DNA of 64,000 bases from Gavia stellata (taxonomy: Eukaryota > Chordata > Aves > Gaviiformes > Gaviidae): the NCBI RefSeq assembly GCF_030936135.1, contig NC_082603.1, positions 35,630,329 through 35,694,328 on the forward strand, given 5' to 3'. A program made the translations under genes and the position numbers. The notes under the pieces were generated by a model that worked only from the letters and a program-made list of their open reading frames with translations, searched no databases and was not told where the DNA came from. This document shows, one piece after another, positions 1 through 13,380 of the stretch (positions within the stretch are counted from its first letter, which is position 1; every line of letters starts with the position of its first letter).

Positions 1-1102
1 TTCAGTGTATTACACCATGGCTGGTATAATTCATATTTCCAGGGGCTAATTGCCCAGATTGGCTCTCCTATTTATATCTTCATGGTTCAATTTAAAAAAA
101 AAAAAACTTAACGAAGCAAACCTCAAGCCCAGAGTGGTGGTAAGGGCCAATGCTCCTTTTGTCTCTGAGCAACTGCTGCGAGTGCCGTGCTGGTGGCGGA
201 GCTGCTCGTTGAGGGACGCTGGCTGCTGGCCGTGCCGTTAGAGGTGCTGCTGCTCTTTGCAAGCGCTTTATGTTTACACCAATAGGATCACTCACACAGG
301 ATGAAAACGAGCTAAATTATGAGGTGAGGTATCTGGATCCACTTACTGTTCTGACTGATGCTGCCTCAGAACTGCAGCCTCGCGAATGCGAGGAAGAAGA
401 TGGGGTGGTGTTAGCACACACATTTTATAGCAGAAGGGCTGCCAGATGACCTAATTACAGCCAGGCCTGTTTTCGGTAACCCAGGACCATGCTGTGCCAA
501 ATCCGTTGCTGTGTCTGCACTACTTGGTTTCTTAGCAAAAGCCGTGGCAAGCAAGTGAAGGAAGAAATGAGCCTTGCCTCGACCTTTTGAGATGATCTTT
601 TGCACTTCCAGGAAGAATTCAACTGCTGTGACTGTCTGAAGGTGCAATATATCCTGCCCAAATTACAGCATACGCTCCAATGTGGTGTGCATATGGAGAT
701 TATGGGAGAAATCATCATCATTTTTAGCAGAATCAGTAAGAAAGAATCTGCTAATTGACTCATTCTTGTTCTATTTGCTATTTAGAATTTACCAATAACC
801 ATATACGTGTACATTTACATATACATTGGTGAAATACCAGTATAGCAGAGATACATGCAACTTGGCATTAACAAAAGTGAACACTTATTCTTTAATTTTT
901 TTTTCCTGCAAAAAGCACTGACTAATAGTACTCTTGAACACAGAGTATCTTGAAAATGTCCCTTGTTCAAAACAGCCCCTATTCTTCAAAAAAAAGCCCC
1001 AAACCCCTTCTTCCCTCTGAAGTGAAAGCTCCTGGTCACGCAGAGCAGTCATGCCAGGCAGCAGCAGGCAGCACTTGTGTTAATTGTAGAAACGTTCTTG
1101 AG
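1..1102. other. Intergenic, no gene seen
   Basis: Mixed-composition DNA with many short ORFs on both strands that overlap one another and show no recognisable domain. A short A-run lies near 91-110. I see no repeat family, RNA gene or splice-supported exon. Confidence 0.5.
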
Positions 1103-1132
1103 TCCTGCTCCTGCTCCTGCTCCTGCTCCTAC
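1103..1132. repeat. Hexanucleotide microsatellite (TCCTGC)n
   Basis: Four perfect copies of TCCTGC followed by one imperfect copy (TCCTAC). On the plus strand it creates a Cys-Ser alternation in a chance ORF, which is the reason that ORF looks unusual. Confidence 0.9.
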
Positions 1133-4100
1133 TGTCACAGCCCTCATCGTCTCCCCCTGAAATTCCTCGCCACCCCTTGCCTCTTGGCAGGGCACGCCGG
1201 GTGCCGGGTCTGGTCCCCCCCCAGCCCTGGTGCTCCCGCTGGCCCCAGGCTGCGGCTCCTGTGCAGCGGCACGTTTGCCACGGGCACGCAGCCCCAGCCA
1301 GCCCCAGCTCAGCAATGAGTTTCCCCATGACAGGAGGCGAATTTTTCCTTCTTTCTTCCCCCGTGCATCTTCACGAAAAAGTGTAGTGTAGAGACAGGAG
1401 CCGCTGCTGCTGAGGGTTGCGTCAGCGGAGCAGAGTCAGGGTGGTTGGGCGCTACCTGCTCGTTTATTGTTTGCATAGACTAACATGTTTGTTTGTGGTG
1501 AATTAAGTCAGCAGCATTTCCAGGCCATGGTTTAATGAACAGAGAAACGCGTGCACAGCGAGTCTCTGAAAGCAGAGAAAAGAGGGTCCGGCAGGCGTTG
1601 CCAGGGGCTGGCAGCACCCCTCTCCTCCCGGGTACATTAGACGGGCAAACGCCAGTCATGAACACAACGGTTGTCGAAGCTGATGGTGCTCGTGGGGTCG
1701 GTCGCCCACGTGGGACTGAGCCCCGAGAGCAAAGGGAGCAGCTCATGTCCCCCCTCTTCTCTAGAAGAAACGGAATAAGCAGGTTTCATCCCCGGCCACA
1801 TACAGAGCAGCCCCTGGTGCGAGGTGCGAGTTAGCCAAGCGATGCGGGTTTGAGAAAGGTAGGAGAGAAGCTCCGGGGAAACGCAGGGTGCTGGTGGTGT
1901 AAGCCCAGGTCTGCTGGCTTCTGCTGCCCTGAGGGGCCGCGGGCAGGGTCCTCGCCCGGGGTCCTGCACCGTGCTGCTCCATCGCTCTTATTAGTGCAGC
2001 CTTGCACTAGACGCCGCAGAGCTGCTCTTGTACACGAAAGGCCGTTCCTTTCTGCACTGCACGGGGAATGAATAGCCGTGTTTTGCAAAATACACTTCAG
2101 TTAATATTTAATGCTATGTTTGAAAGTGAAAATGAAAAAATAATATTAATTTATCTTTCTTTGGTGCTTACAACACTGGTTTAATTTCAATCTGCAAACA
2201 CTTAGAATAAAAGAAACACTTTTCAGATTCCTTTCTTTGGAATTAATAATAGCTTTATATGGGTAAACACACTATTTATGTTCTCTGAAGCTGTAGAAAT
2301 CAGCCTAATGGAATAATTCAGCTTAGCAGTGTCTGAATTGCCCCCCCCACCCCCCACCCCGCCCCAATGCATTAGGTTACTTTGAAAAGTGTTTAAAATT
2401 TAAAAGCCGACCTCTTTAGCCCTCCCTTGGGTTAGTCTGCCCTCTCTCCCAGAGCGGCACGAGGTCCGGAGGAGCAGGGCAGGGGTCCCTGCGGAGCATC
2501 CCGGTGCCCGTCCCGCCACAGGTGGCCCGGGATGGGGGACTGGGAGCATCACCCCGGGGCGGAGGGGTGGGGGGTCTGCCCAGCCCCGACCACTGCCCTC
2601 GCTAAGCACGGGACCAGTGCCCGGCTCCGGCCCTCGGGAAAAGTCAGCAGCTTTTCCCAGGCCCTCCAGTCCAGCTCTCCCTCATTGAAATCTTTGAAGA
2701 AAGGTCAGAAAAGCAATAGACAGACATAAGATGTTAGCCATCGAATAATACTGAAAAAAATCTGTGTGATGCTCTAATGAGGGATGTGGAAACCAAAATA
2801 AACAATCCGTGTGTGTTAAAATAAATGACAGATGTGGTAGCGCTGCACCTAAGTTAGGTGTGGGCAGATGGTGAAGATAACGCTGGAGCGGCCGCAGCAG
2901 AAGCCTCACCTGTCATATGCCATGAAATTGCTGGTTCATCCCCTCCGGGTCCCAGGAAAATACCTCAGCAAGGCTCAGCATTTCTTCTTCTCCAATGGGT
3001 TGGGTGGATGTAAAACAACAGTTGGAACTGGAGGTAGATTTGGAAGTTAGACCCAGCTGTGAAATAAGTAGATTTTCTGATTATGGTTTTTTTTCTTCTT
3101 GTTGTTTTGGGGTTTTTTTAGGGTTTCTTTTCTCCTTTTTTAGGGTGTGTTCATCCTTCCTCTGATCGAATCAGTCCCCAGCTGAATGCTGCAGCCTCTC
3201 AAGATGTTCTGACACGAGGAGCCAGCTCCTAATGATTTAGTGCCTCTGAGCTGCAGCCAGATAATGCTCTCTCCAGGTACTCAAGTTTCCCTGAAATTCA
3301 GACCCTTGAATTGTTTTGTTTCCTGAGTGGCTTTGAGTCTGTGGGACATTGTGGAAAGGAGAAACCTTCCACTCCAGTGACCAGGCGATGGCCGGGTGCC
3401 CCAGCTGCTCCTCTCCACCGCCGGCAGCATTCTTCTCCCAGCACCCAGGGAAATGAAATGGGTAATGAGCTCAGGCAGTTCTTAATAGACACTCCAGTGA
3501 AAAAAAGTCAGAGCAACCTTCACAATGCATGACAAAGAGAAAGGAAAAAAAGCAAGGTGAGATTGGGAAGAAAACGTTCACACAATTTTTCAGCCTGACC
3601 ATACAGGGCAACAGAGAATGGCGTTTTGCGGCCGTGCATGGGACTGGGCACCGCTGGCTTGCTCTGCCTTGGAAATCCTCGTTACTTGCACATTGATGAG
3701 CTTAAGAAAATGAAATGTACTTGGCCACTAAACATTATAAAACTTAATTTTAAACCCCCATAAATAGTGAGCAATGTACAAATAAATTCTCTGCTGACTC
3801 AGCCTCAGCCTTCGCGGGTTGGGTTCTCCTCTGCCTTTGGAGGGGGAGGATTTGTTACTGGCCGGTGAGCAGCAGAGATATTTTGAAGGAGATAAAAAAT
3901 CCTTCGTTCAAAACTTCCCAAAAAAGGAATAAATTGTTGCTCTTGTGCTTAATTTATGGTGCTCAATAAGTCTGCTGGGAAATCCAAGGTGCAGCCCCTG
4001 TGGCTCGGCTTGTCACAGGCTACGGCAGCTCGGTGTCAGTGCCAAAGGGAGGCAAGAGAAGGTTTCCAAGAGCACCAGCGTGTTGCAATACGGTGTATGG

Positions 4101-7100
4101 TATTCCATTTTTTAGCAGAAAACGGGAATCGCTATTTCAGTCGTACCTTAAAATGCACTAGAGACGGGCAGCGTATTGCAGAGAGTTGAGTCCTACCCAG
4201 CCAATTCCCAGGCGTGGTTTCTTGGGTGTCAGACCGTCAAGCTCTCTGGAGCTGTGGGGGGTTTGGGGCCAAACGGGACCACGCAGGAGGGTTCCTGGGT
4301 GGCCTCAGGAAACCGGGGCTTATGGCCAAGCCTCTCCCCCCTCGCCCCCGCTGAGCCTGTACATGAACCTGCACCAGCCTTGGCGATCCCAAGAGATCCT
4401 TAAGGTTTTCAATGCTCAAAAAATGTTGGAACTCTCAAGCTCAACAGCTAGCAGACCCCTCCGCGTCGCCTGCGCCCACCCACAGGAGACCATCTGTGGT
4501 AGCGTGTGTGGAAACTGTAGGAATGAGCAATGAAATTAAAAGGTGGAAGATGTTGCCTGCTGGTATGTCCTGTGGTTGTCCTGTCAGACAGACGCCCGAG
4601 GATCCTTTCCGAGGGTCTCACTCACCGAAGGACGGTTGGGGATATACTGTTGATGGGTGGAGAAATGGGGAACTATGAGTGACCCAGCCTCTCCCTGACA
4701 ACTTAAACAAAACATGGGCTGAGGGGGAGGCATGGCTTATGGGTAGCTTAATGTCTCAGTAGCTTTTATCTACGTTTCTTTCACACAGAGTGGCTTAAAC
4801 GAGTAATAAATGAGGCATTTCCTAGCATCTACATTTTACCCAGAAAAACTTCTCACATGGGGGCTTAATGTCATTTGAATTAGGGGTGCATGATGCCTTA
4901 TGGGCAGGTTTAAAAGCCACTCCTTCGTCCTGTGAGAGCTGTGAGTTGTGGCACAAAGCCAGGGAGGTTTCAGGACCAGTTCTCAGTGCTCATGTCTCGT
5001 ATTGTCAGTGACCCGGTAATAACATAATTCTGTAAATGGCTGTGATACTTTTCTGGGGTAAACGTCTGATACAAAAATACGCTGTTATTATTACAACGGC
5101 CATTGATGTAATTTTAGATGGCACCTCGTGCTTCCCTAGTCACTGACGCTGCATCCCAGAGGCGAAGAGGGTGAGGAGCTACCCGGGAGCTGGTTGGCAC
5201 GAGGGGGGCTGCGGTGGCTGCGGGGGAGCTGGGGGAAAGGGGAGAGAAGGGACCTGGAACCCCAGGATCACCTTGCAGGGGCAGACATTCCTCTGCTGGA
5301 AAGCAACAGCAGGAGCAAAGACCCCGCTGTGGGTCTGTGAGTGAGGGGCTCTCAAACAGCCATGGCTAAGAGCCGACGTGTGCCCAGGGGAAAGACAAAC
5401 CCCATTCGTCTTTCCCCATTCCTGCTGTTCTCCAGAGCCTGCTGGGCAGGGAGCTGCGGGGCTGGGGGGCTGCGGCACCACAGCAGCGGTGTGCTCGGCA
5501 CTGCCCGCCGCAGCTCGCTCCCCTCCCTCCGGCTCAGCCACACGTTACCCGCCACGAAAAGTTGGCAACAGCCGTGTTCTTGCTCAAGGGTTGTGGCCAT
5601 CGTCATTCTTTGCTATTTCCCTGTAAACAGTCCTCCCTTCGCACTCAGCTTTAATTTTTGCCTCTCCCCTTTGTTCCTGTTGCTCCTGAAGCCCTGCAAT
5701 CTCACGTCCTTACCATGCCCTCCTCGGTGGACCCGATGAGTGGGATCCCGCCCCCGGCCGCCGCAGGGCGGCGTGGAGCTGCATCACTGCAGGTAGGACC
5801 CTGGATGGGCAAGAAAACATCTTTTGAACCCTGGCCAGGGTCTCTGCTTCTGCTCAACTTCTGTGTGTTTTGCAGGCAAAAATGGCACGGCTCAGCCAGC
5901 CGTACGAAGTGGTATTTCAACGTCAGCCGGGAGAAAGCAAACAGCTGTCCATTTTCACTTGCTATAGCTGGGACAGGCTATACAGATTGTATTGCAAGCT
6001 CTGAAACAGCAGAATCAGATGAGCTGGTTCTTCAGAACTGCAGTCTACTGCCAAAAGAAAAAGAAATCCTCAAATCCTGCAATACTGAGCTTTCACAGTT
6101 GGAGGAAGAAAGGCACAGGGGTGGAAACAGGGAGTAGTACTTCCCTGGAAACTGCCTGCAGCTGATGCCCTCGCCGTGGTCCGGCTGCGCTGCCTGTGCT
6201 GATGGGGACCTCCGTGTTGCAGGCACTGATGAGCTCCGGCACTCATTAAGCCCCTCGTTCATGCAGCCGTGACGCTGCCTTTCCCTGCGGGGCCCGGAGG
6301 AGCCAGCCCCTCCACGACACGCTGCCTTCTGCGGCTTTTACATCATCTGGAGGTGGATCGCAGCTGTGGGGCCAAAGGCAGTCTGCGGAGATGGGAACGA
6401 CGGTCGGGCACAGCCGGCGGAGAGCCAGCTCGGCCGGGAGCCCGCGCCCCGGGGTCGCACGCTGCCTCTGTGGCCTTTCTTGCTTTTTGACATGCTCTTT
6501 TCAGGTCGGAAAGCACTGCTGGTTATCGTCTATATAAAAAGAGAAGCGTGGTGGTTTTCGGCCGGGAGCGGCGGCGGGTGGAGGCGCTGGCTCAGCAGCA
6601 CGGCCCCGGGGACCCGCACGGCTCCCTTTGCTCTGCTCTGCACCCCGGGGTGTGCTCGGCCACCACCCCCCGTGCTTTTGGGCATCTTTTACCCGAGCTC
6701 AGCTGTTAACAGGAGAGGCTGGGAGCAGAGGGGAGGAAAATTAATTAGACCTTCAGGAAGTTGCTAAGGTTGCCTTCAGTGAAAACTGATATTGGTGTTG
6801 TTATGGCTTACCGTACTAGCTCAAGCCTTTTCAGTTTTGGATTTGCTAATGAAGAGTAAAATTCTTTGAAGTGCTTTGCTGTGATCCCCTTTACGGCTGT
6901 TCTGGCGAACTTTTTCTACCTTGATAATTTATACAGGCAGCTGGGTTGCATTCCAGACGCTCCCCACCACTCCCTGCAGTGCTAAAGCGAGGGCTGCTGC
7001 TCGCTCCCTGCCTCTGCCTCTATTAGTGATTGGATTTCTTTTTCTTTGCGAGTGGCATTGACTGAACTGCCACATGCTCAATATTTAAATAAAGATCTGA

Positions 7101-7315
7101 AACTTCGGTGCTATCCAGACGTTTTCAAAGTTCTTTCCCCATTAATGCTTTTTTCAATGCTTTTCCTCCCCCTCTACCATAAAACAGCAGCTTTTGAGGA
7201 AGGAGAGCCCTTTTCAACGGGAAATAATGAAACAAAAGTGCCAGCAAGCCAGGCCCCCTGGTTTTAGAGCTGCTGGGGCATTGCTGCCGAGCACCACTGC
7301 CTTGCTGGGCGGCAT
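1133..7315. other. Intergenic, GC-rich patches, no gene recognised
   Basis: About 6 kb with GC-rich patches (for example 1180-1300, 2450-2650, 5180-5560, 6270-6700). ORFs up to 159 codons occur, but none shows a known domain. One of them (5658-6137) contains intron-like signals and is discussed as a finding. A C-rich run lies at 2341-2365. Confidence 0.45.
2341..2365. repeat. C-rich low-complexity tract
   Basis: Runs of C interrupted by single A or G bases. G-rich on the minus strand. No other feature is attached to it. Confidence 0.85.
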
Positions 7316-7514
7316 GAATCACAGAATCACAGAATCACTAAGGTTGGAAAAGACCTGTAAGATCATCAAGTCCAACCTTAAAAAAAAAAAAAACCAAAAA
7401 AACCCCCAAAAAACCACACAACAACAACAAACCACAACACACCAAAAACCAACCCACCCAACACCACACAGCACCATGCCCATCAAGCTACATCCCACAA
7501 TGCCACGTCCACAC
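7316..7514 (-). mobile_element. CR1: CR1 LINE 3' fragment, internally expanded
   Basis: Read on the minus strand this ends with the CR1 3' tail: on the plus strand the repeated tcacagaa octamer is followed by cactaaggttggaaaagacc. The CR1 match resumes near 7475-7514 (catgcccatcaag, tgccacgtccacac). Between the two parts, about 7378-7460 is an A/C-rich low-complexity expansion absent from the other CR1 copies in this window. It is severely 5'-truncated, as is usual for CR1, and has no coding capacity. Confidence 0.85.
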
Positions 7515-8052
7515 GCAGCTCCCTCCCATCCACAGCTGCTCCCTCCGCTCCCGCTGCCGAGCCGCGCTGCCTGCCCCACAGAGAGGGAGCTGGGGGGCGA
7601 GGTCCTGCTGCCGGCCGCAGGTAACGGAGCTCAGGTCACCTCACCCCCCGCTCACCAACGCATGCGAGAGACCTCTGGAGGAGCAAAGCACTGCTCTTAC
7701 CTCTGACGGGTCCTACGCGGGATGGTAATTAACGATCGCCCTTTTCGTTACACAACCAGCGTCTGGCGGAGCCTGCCAGGCTCTGTTAGGAAATGTCTTC
7801 AGTATTTCAGCAAAGATCCCTCCAAGGAGCATTGCCAAACTAACATTGCGTCCTAAAGAAAAAGGATTGCTGACAAACAACTAAAATTAAAAATAAGCTT
7901 CACCGGCGTCCAGCAAACACCCACGAAAGATATACAGAGGTTATTCTTCCAGCTGTATTTTGCCTAACCTTGCTGGCCTGCCTCAATCTTCCCCCACACA
8001 TCACCTGTATCAGCTAAACTACCAGCAAAACAAGCCTGGAAGGCTTTTGACA
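7515..8052. other. Intergenic, no gene seen
   Basis: Unique-looking sequence between the CR1 fragment and the 43-bp tandem repeat. No ORF or RNA gene is recognisable. Confidence 0.5.
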
Positions 8053-8180
8053 GTGAATATAAGCACAAATAAAGTCCACTTTCAAAGCAGAGAAAGTGAA
8101 TATAAGCACAAATAAAGTTCACTTTCAAAGCAGAGAAAGTGAATATAAGCACAAATAAAGTTCACTTTCAAAGCAGAGAA
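8053..8180. repeat. Tandem repeat, 43-bp unit x 3
   Basis: Three head-to-tail copies start at 8053, 8096 and 8139; the third lacks only its last base. They differ by a single C/T change in copy 1 (agtccact versus agttcact). Each junction carries an inverted repeat: AAAGTGAA at the unit start and TTCACTTT about 17 bases later, able to form an 8-bp stem. The minus strand is open through the array and encodes repeated short peptides, which is a consequence of the repeat rather than evidence of a gene. Confidence 0.95.
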
Positions 8181-11100
8181 TTAGGACTTGAAGCACGTCC
8201 CAGACAGCTTGAGGTGGGATCTGATGGTGCCTTACCTGGCTGTGGGGCTTTTGCTGGATGCCTGTGGCTGCCGGATACAAAAATGGGAGAAAACTGGTGG
8301 GAAGGCAGTATCTGGCACTGCAGTGCTGGTGTTTCCAGCTGTCTGTCTGTATATAACACATAGTTATAATCAGGTCCAGACCTAGGTATTTTTGCATGGA
8401 TAAACCAAAGCGCTTCACGAATAAAACTCCTGTCTGCTGTGCTGCAACCGGGTGGTGACAGTGACAGCCATGAGGGCAAGCGCGGGGGCTCCCGTGGCTG
8501 GGGGCCGTGGTGAAACCTCGCTGTCTGCCATGGCACGCCAGCCCTTGGCACGCCAGCCCTTGGCACGCCGGCTCTTGCACTCTCACCGCCCTTTCTCAAC
8601 GATGGCAGCGGCGCCGGCGGGCTCCCAGTCCGGGAAAGGTTGTGCCTGGTACGAAGCCGGGGCAAGTCTCGAGAGAGATGTGGTACCGGGAACGCAGATG
8701 GAGAATGTCTAATGGGGAGCCTGAGCCAGGTTCACCCCTTGTCTGCCGCTGGCGACGTGAAATCTCAAGGTCACACTTGCACAAAACGCCTCTTATTTGG
8801 GTTAACAGCTTTTATTTTCTGGGCTATTGCTTGCCCCAGTTATTTCAGGGAAGAAAAGGACAACAGGATGCCACGGTATTTCTAAACGTTTATTTTGTCA
8901 GCAGAGAGCAGCTGGTTTTCCAAAGGCTGCATAGCTCCCACTGCGGTTTTCGGGGCCGGGCAGGCTGTCGGGCTGTTACCGAGCCGTTACCTGATGTGGC
9001 AGCTGTCTTCCCTCGAGGTGCCAGGGACGGGCTCCGTCCCCGCACTTGCACCCTCCGCTTTGCTCGCACCTCTGCAGTGACCGTAAAAAGCTGCTGGCTG
9101 CCCCGTGGCACTGGAATAGGTGACTGCACCGGGTACGCAGCGATAGGAAACCGAGCCTCTGCGGGGCTCGAGTGAGCAGTGAGAGGCATTAAGGAAACTG
9201 AGGTTCTTATGAGGATCTAGAGCCGAAACTCATTCAGGTGCCAGGGGTAGAGCCTGGCAGATGCCCACCAGCCTGGCACACCACAGCCATCGACGGTGCC
9301 GGTCCGCTCCCCTGCGCCGCAGCTCGTCGGCCGCTATCTCCCGTGTCCCGGCCTGATGGAAACAGAAACTAGGAACGACTGTCCCGTGTATTTGACAGGG
9401 GTGTGAAAGGGGCCCCTGAGCTCTGGCGGCGACACTGCCGCGGCTCTGCCCTTGGCTCCGCAGCCCGGGTCTGCATCCCTTCTTCAGCACCAGGGCTTTT
9501 TCATTTAGCACACTTGAAGCTTTAAAATGACTGAAATCTGAGGTATGCGTATGAATTTGATGCCAGTTCTGCTACCCCTGTGACCCCGAAGTGTTTGGGG
9601 CCAAGCCTGAACTTTGCAGGCTGTTTTCAGGCGCAGGACTCGTCTCTCCAGGCTCATCCTCCGCACGGTGACGGGGGCTCGATACTGAGGGTCAGAGGAA
9701 TTTGAAGTTACCACCTCTAGTGAGGGAGGGAGAGAACGTCATGTATGCATTGCTGAGTGTAAGTAATTTATTTATTTACCGTAGCATGCTTGGGTGATGT
9801 GATGGCTAGTGTTTCTAAAGCCCTGGGCTGCCTGCTCTGAATTAGACCCCAGCTTTCCAACGGCAAAATCCGTTATTGCAATGGGTGGTGTGGCACTTGC
9901 TTTTGGTGACCTGATGCTGTTGGCTTTTCCTAAAACGCTGTTGGGTGATGCCAGGGAAACACACAAAGGAGAGCTTTCGTTTTTCGTTATTCTTCTTTTC
10001 CTCCAGGCTTCTTACCCTTCCGCTGCCATCCTGTGGGAAGCCGTTGGAGGAGCTTTCCAGGCCAAAATCCAATAAAAATTTGGGTTTAGATTCCTGTCAA
10101 GGAAAAAAAAACACCCTAAACCCCATCAGACCTCTGATTTCTACAGCGGGAATGCCAGCACAATGAGAAACACCTTCTGGCAACGACGTTGAGATCTGCT
10201 GGCGGGCGAGCGGTCTGGCAGTCTGGTCTGTTTGTCCGTGCCGTGCAACGCCGCCGAGACACCCCCAGAGCGGCAGGACGCAGGGCAGGGGGGGAGAGGA
10301 GCTTGGGGGGGTCTCCTGGGTTTGCCTTCATCTACCTCCCAGGGGGATGCTGGGCTGAGAGTTTAGGGATGGGGACAAGACATTGTAAACACCGTTGAAG
10401 TCAGGTGGCAAGGTGAAGCTAACGTGTTTATTTTGTTTAATATGCTGATTAAAATAATTTGTTAATGTTCTGTATAAAAACACGGGGGAATTGGGCCTGC
10501 TGGCTGTTTACAAATAATTCAGAAGCGTACGCTTCAGCTGAATCACGCCAACTGCATGCTTACAGCTCAAAGCGCCTCACGATTTCATTGGTACTGTAGC
10601 TTTCAGGGCTCATTCAAACACATTTATACTCACTAAATTACCAAAAATCTTATTACTTCTTTGAACTCAGGTACTTTTTCTGGGAGGAAGGCTTTGCCCG
10701 GTCTCAGCAGACCCCGACCTCCTCCGGCGGTGCCAGGACCGCCGCGCTGCGGGCACACGCCGAGTGGCGAGGAGCGAGGAGCGGCGGCAGTTGCATTCCC
10801 ACGTGCAAAGCCCGGGGTTTGCTGCGTTTCACCGTGCCGCTGTAACCCCCGGCCTTGCTTTGCAGGCTGCAGAAGTGCAATGAAACACCCAGTTTCTGCA
10901 GGCTCAGGACCGCAGCAAATGAGCGATGCAGCCGGTCTTCTGCTCCAGAAGGTACATAAGGAAATGGTCTGTTTGCTTTCTGGTTTTATGAACCGGAGAG
11001 CTTTCTTAGGAAGTCCTAATGGCTTTATGGATTTAAAGCTGTATTTCTGCACAGCTGGGGATCAGCGGGAGCACCTGGGGCAGCTGCAGGGAGCGCACAG

Positions 11101-13380
11101 CCCGTGGGTGCCGCCATTCCTTATTTATTTACCAGGATTGCTGGGAACTCCTGTCTCCGTGCTCCCCCCAGCCCTCTGCTGCGGCGTGTTGGACGGAACC
11201 TGGGCAGTGCGGCCGCTTGCACGAACAGCTTTTAATTTTGGGAGCTCAGGTTCGGCTATCGTGCATCATGTAAATGATTTAATTTCAGAATTACATTGCA
11301 AGATGGCATAAGCTAGGGATAACTCAGGCCCGGGCGGTTCGGTAGCCCTTGGATCAAGGGAAGCGCGAGTTAAAATGGCAAGGGGGACACCCGTCGGGGG
11401 GGTACAAGGAGGGTGCAACCTTCCCTGCCGCACGGAGCAGAGCCCAGCTCGGTGCAGAGGGGGAAGGTGGGGACACGGAGCCTTCGTGAAATGAGACCTT
11501 CCACCTGACACAGGGCAATATGGCTATAAAATATTCTGTGAATTATTAACCACCATTTCCCAAATTGCTGCGCAGATTTCTGCGCTCACGTGCAGCTTCC
11601 AGCCCCTGCACCCAGGTCTGATCTCGCGCCCTCCCCTGCCGCTGCCGCAGCAGAGAGCCCCTGGGCCCGGCGCAGGGATCTGTGCGTTGCTTTCTATGCA
11701 GAGTGGCAGAAGGTGGGATGTGGGAATCAAGCGATGCCGTACCGCTTAGCAGACACGTTCCCAAATAAGCAAAGCAGCTGGCCTTGCATTGCCTTGCTCT
11801 TTGGAGCATTTAAAAATGTCAGATTAACCAAAGTGGGTGGTTTGTGGTTATTATTGAGTATCACTGCTGTAACCACTAAAGGCTTTACAAAGCCATCTAT
11901 TATTTTTACTTAATTTGGCATGAAGAATACCAAGAAAAAGATGACTTGCCAGTGTCCCACAGCACCCATTTTGCACCTACCCCCGGTCGCTGTCGGCAGG
12001 AAACAGCTCGGCGCTGGCTCCCGTCCCAGCAGGATGACTGGGGACGCCGGTGACACTGGTGACAAGTCTGCCCTGCCATATGCCTGCCCTGCCACCGCGA
12101 CCCTGGCACTGCGTCCTTGTGCAGCAGAAAGCCCTGAGCACGGCAGGAATTTACGGCACGCGTCTCCTTCGCTTACCAGCGCGGGTGTGCTGCCTGTGGG
12201 GACTGGGCGCGAGCCGCTCGTCGGGATGCTGCACAACGCGGAGGGTTTCCAAAGCCCTCGCTGGGGGCTGAGTCGGAAGAGGAATTTACACCAACATGGA
12301 GGATTTTGACCTGTGCTCAAAGAACTGCTGCGGCAGAGGCAAAGGTGGGTAACGTCGCCCAGCGCCGTCCAGCCTGCGCAGGGTCCAGCCCCCAGACTGG
12401 GAAGGCGAGACGCTGCTCACTCGGTCACGTCAAAGCAGCACCCACTTTGAAAAGTACGCGTCTACTTGGAAAGTAGTACTGCATTTACTAGCAATGTTAT
12501 TTTATTCCAAAAGCGTAAACTTCCTGACTTAGCAGAGCAGAGGCGAGGGAGCCGGAGCAGTAAAAGCAGGGAGGGTGCAGCGTGATCCTGTGGTTTGTTT
12601 GGAGACGCTTGGTGTAAAAGGGATATGTACCTGAGACTGAGCGACTAAATAAAACCGATCGATAACAAGCAATGACTGCATAGTCCAGTAAAATATCAGC
12701 TGAATTATTAACTTTGACGTTGTTACTGTAATCAAACTAATTTATTGACATAGCTGCTATAATAATTCATTTCCAGTAACTTAGATAATTCTGCTATGTC
12801 AATACGTACGAGGGGACAGGGGAACGGGGCCAAACCCTGCTGTGGTGGTTTTGTAATGGTGTTTTTAAAGTGAGGGAGGGGATGGGGAGGAGACAAACAG
12901 AGCTTGTTTGGCAGTTGGCACCCAGCGCCTTTTTGGCTTCGTTTTTCCTCAAATGAATGTATATAAACTGATCACAGCTGTCAGGTTTCTGACTGTCTGA
13001 TAAATGAAGTGTCAAAACCAGGCTCTGGGTGAGAGCAGGTGATTAAAAACAAACCCTGCGGGGCTCAAACTGGTGTTTGCACTGTTTCTGAAGCGGCTGG
13101 AAAGGGCTCCACATGCGGAGCAGCTCTGTCGGGGCCGCGGCTGGTGGCTGGGCTGCCAGTGTGGAGGGGATGGATGGGGCACCCGGGGCTCGTCCCGCTG
13201 CCCTCCGCAGCCTGCGTGCCCTCTATTGCCATGGGTGCGTGTGCGAAGTGCAGACCATGGGCGAGCGCAGGCTCTAGAGAGTCTTTTTGACCTGAAGACG
13301 GCTTTTAATAGGACATTTTGCTGACAGCCATGTGTGGATTTGAGGATCCTGATGGCCTATGGCTGCTTGGCCACGCTGGC
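8181..13380. other. Intergenic, no gene recognised
   Basis: Over 5 kb with GC-rich stretches (8450-9120, 10190-10330, 10680-10870) and AT-rich stretches (10420-10480, 12480-12790). The longest ORFs (222 codons at 8507-9175, 216 codons at 10661-11311) have no recognisable domain and sit in GC-rich sequence where long chance ORFs are expected. A 15-bp x 3 tandem repeat lies at 8531-8575. Confidence 0.45.
8531..8575. repeat. Tandem repeat, 15-bp unit x 3
   Basis: Unit TGGCACGCCAGCCCT in two perfect copies and a third with two changes, followed by a partial unit. It is a multiple of three, so every frame stays open through it. Confidence 0.9.

Noticed and set aside
950-1318. ORF with a CSCSCSCS stretch resembling a metal-binding protein
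   Set aside because: The stretch is the TCCTGC hexamer repeat; the rest has no metallothionein-like pattern.
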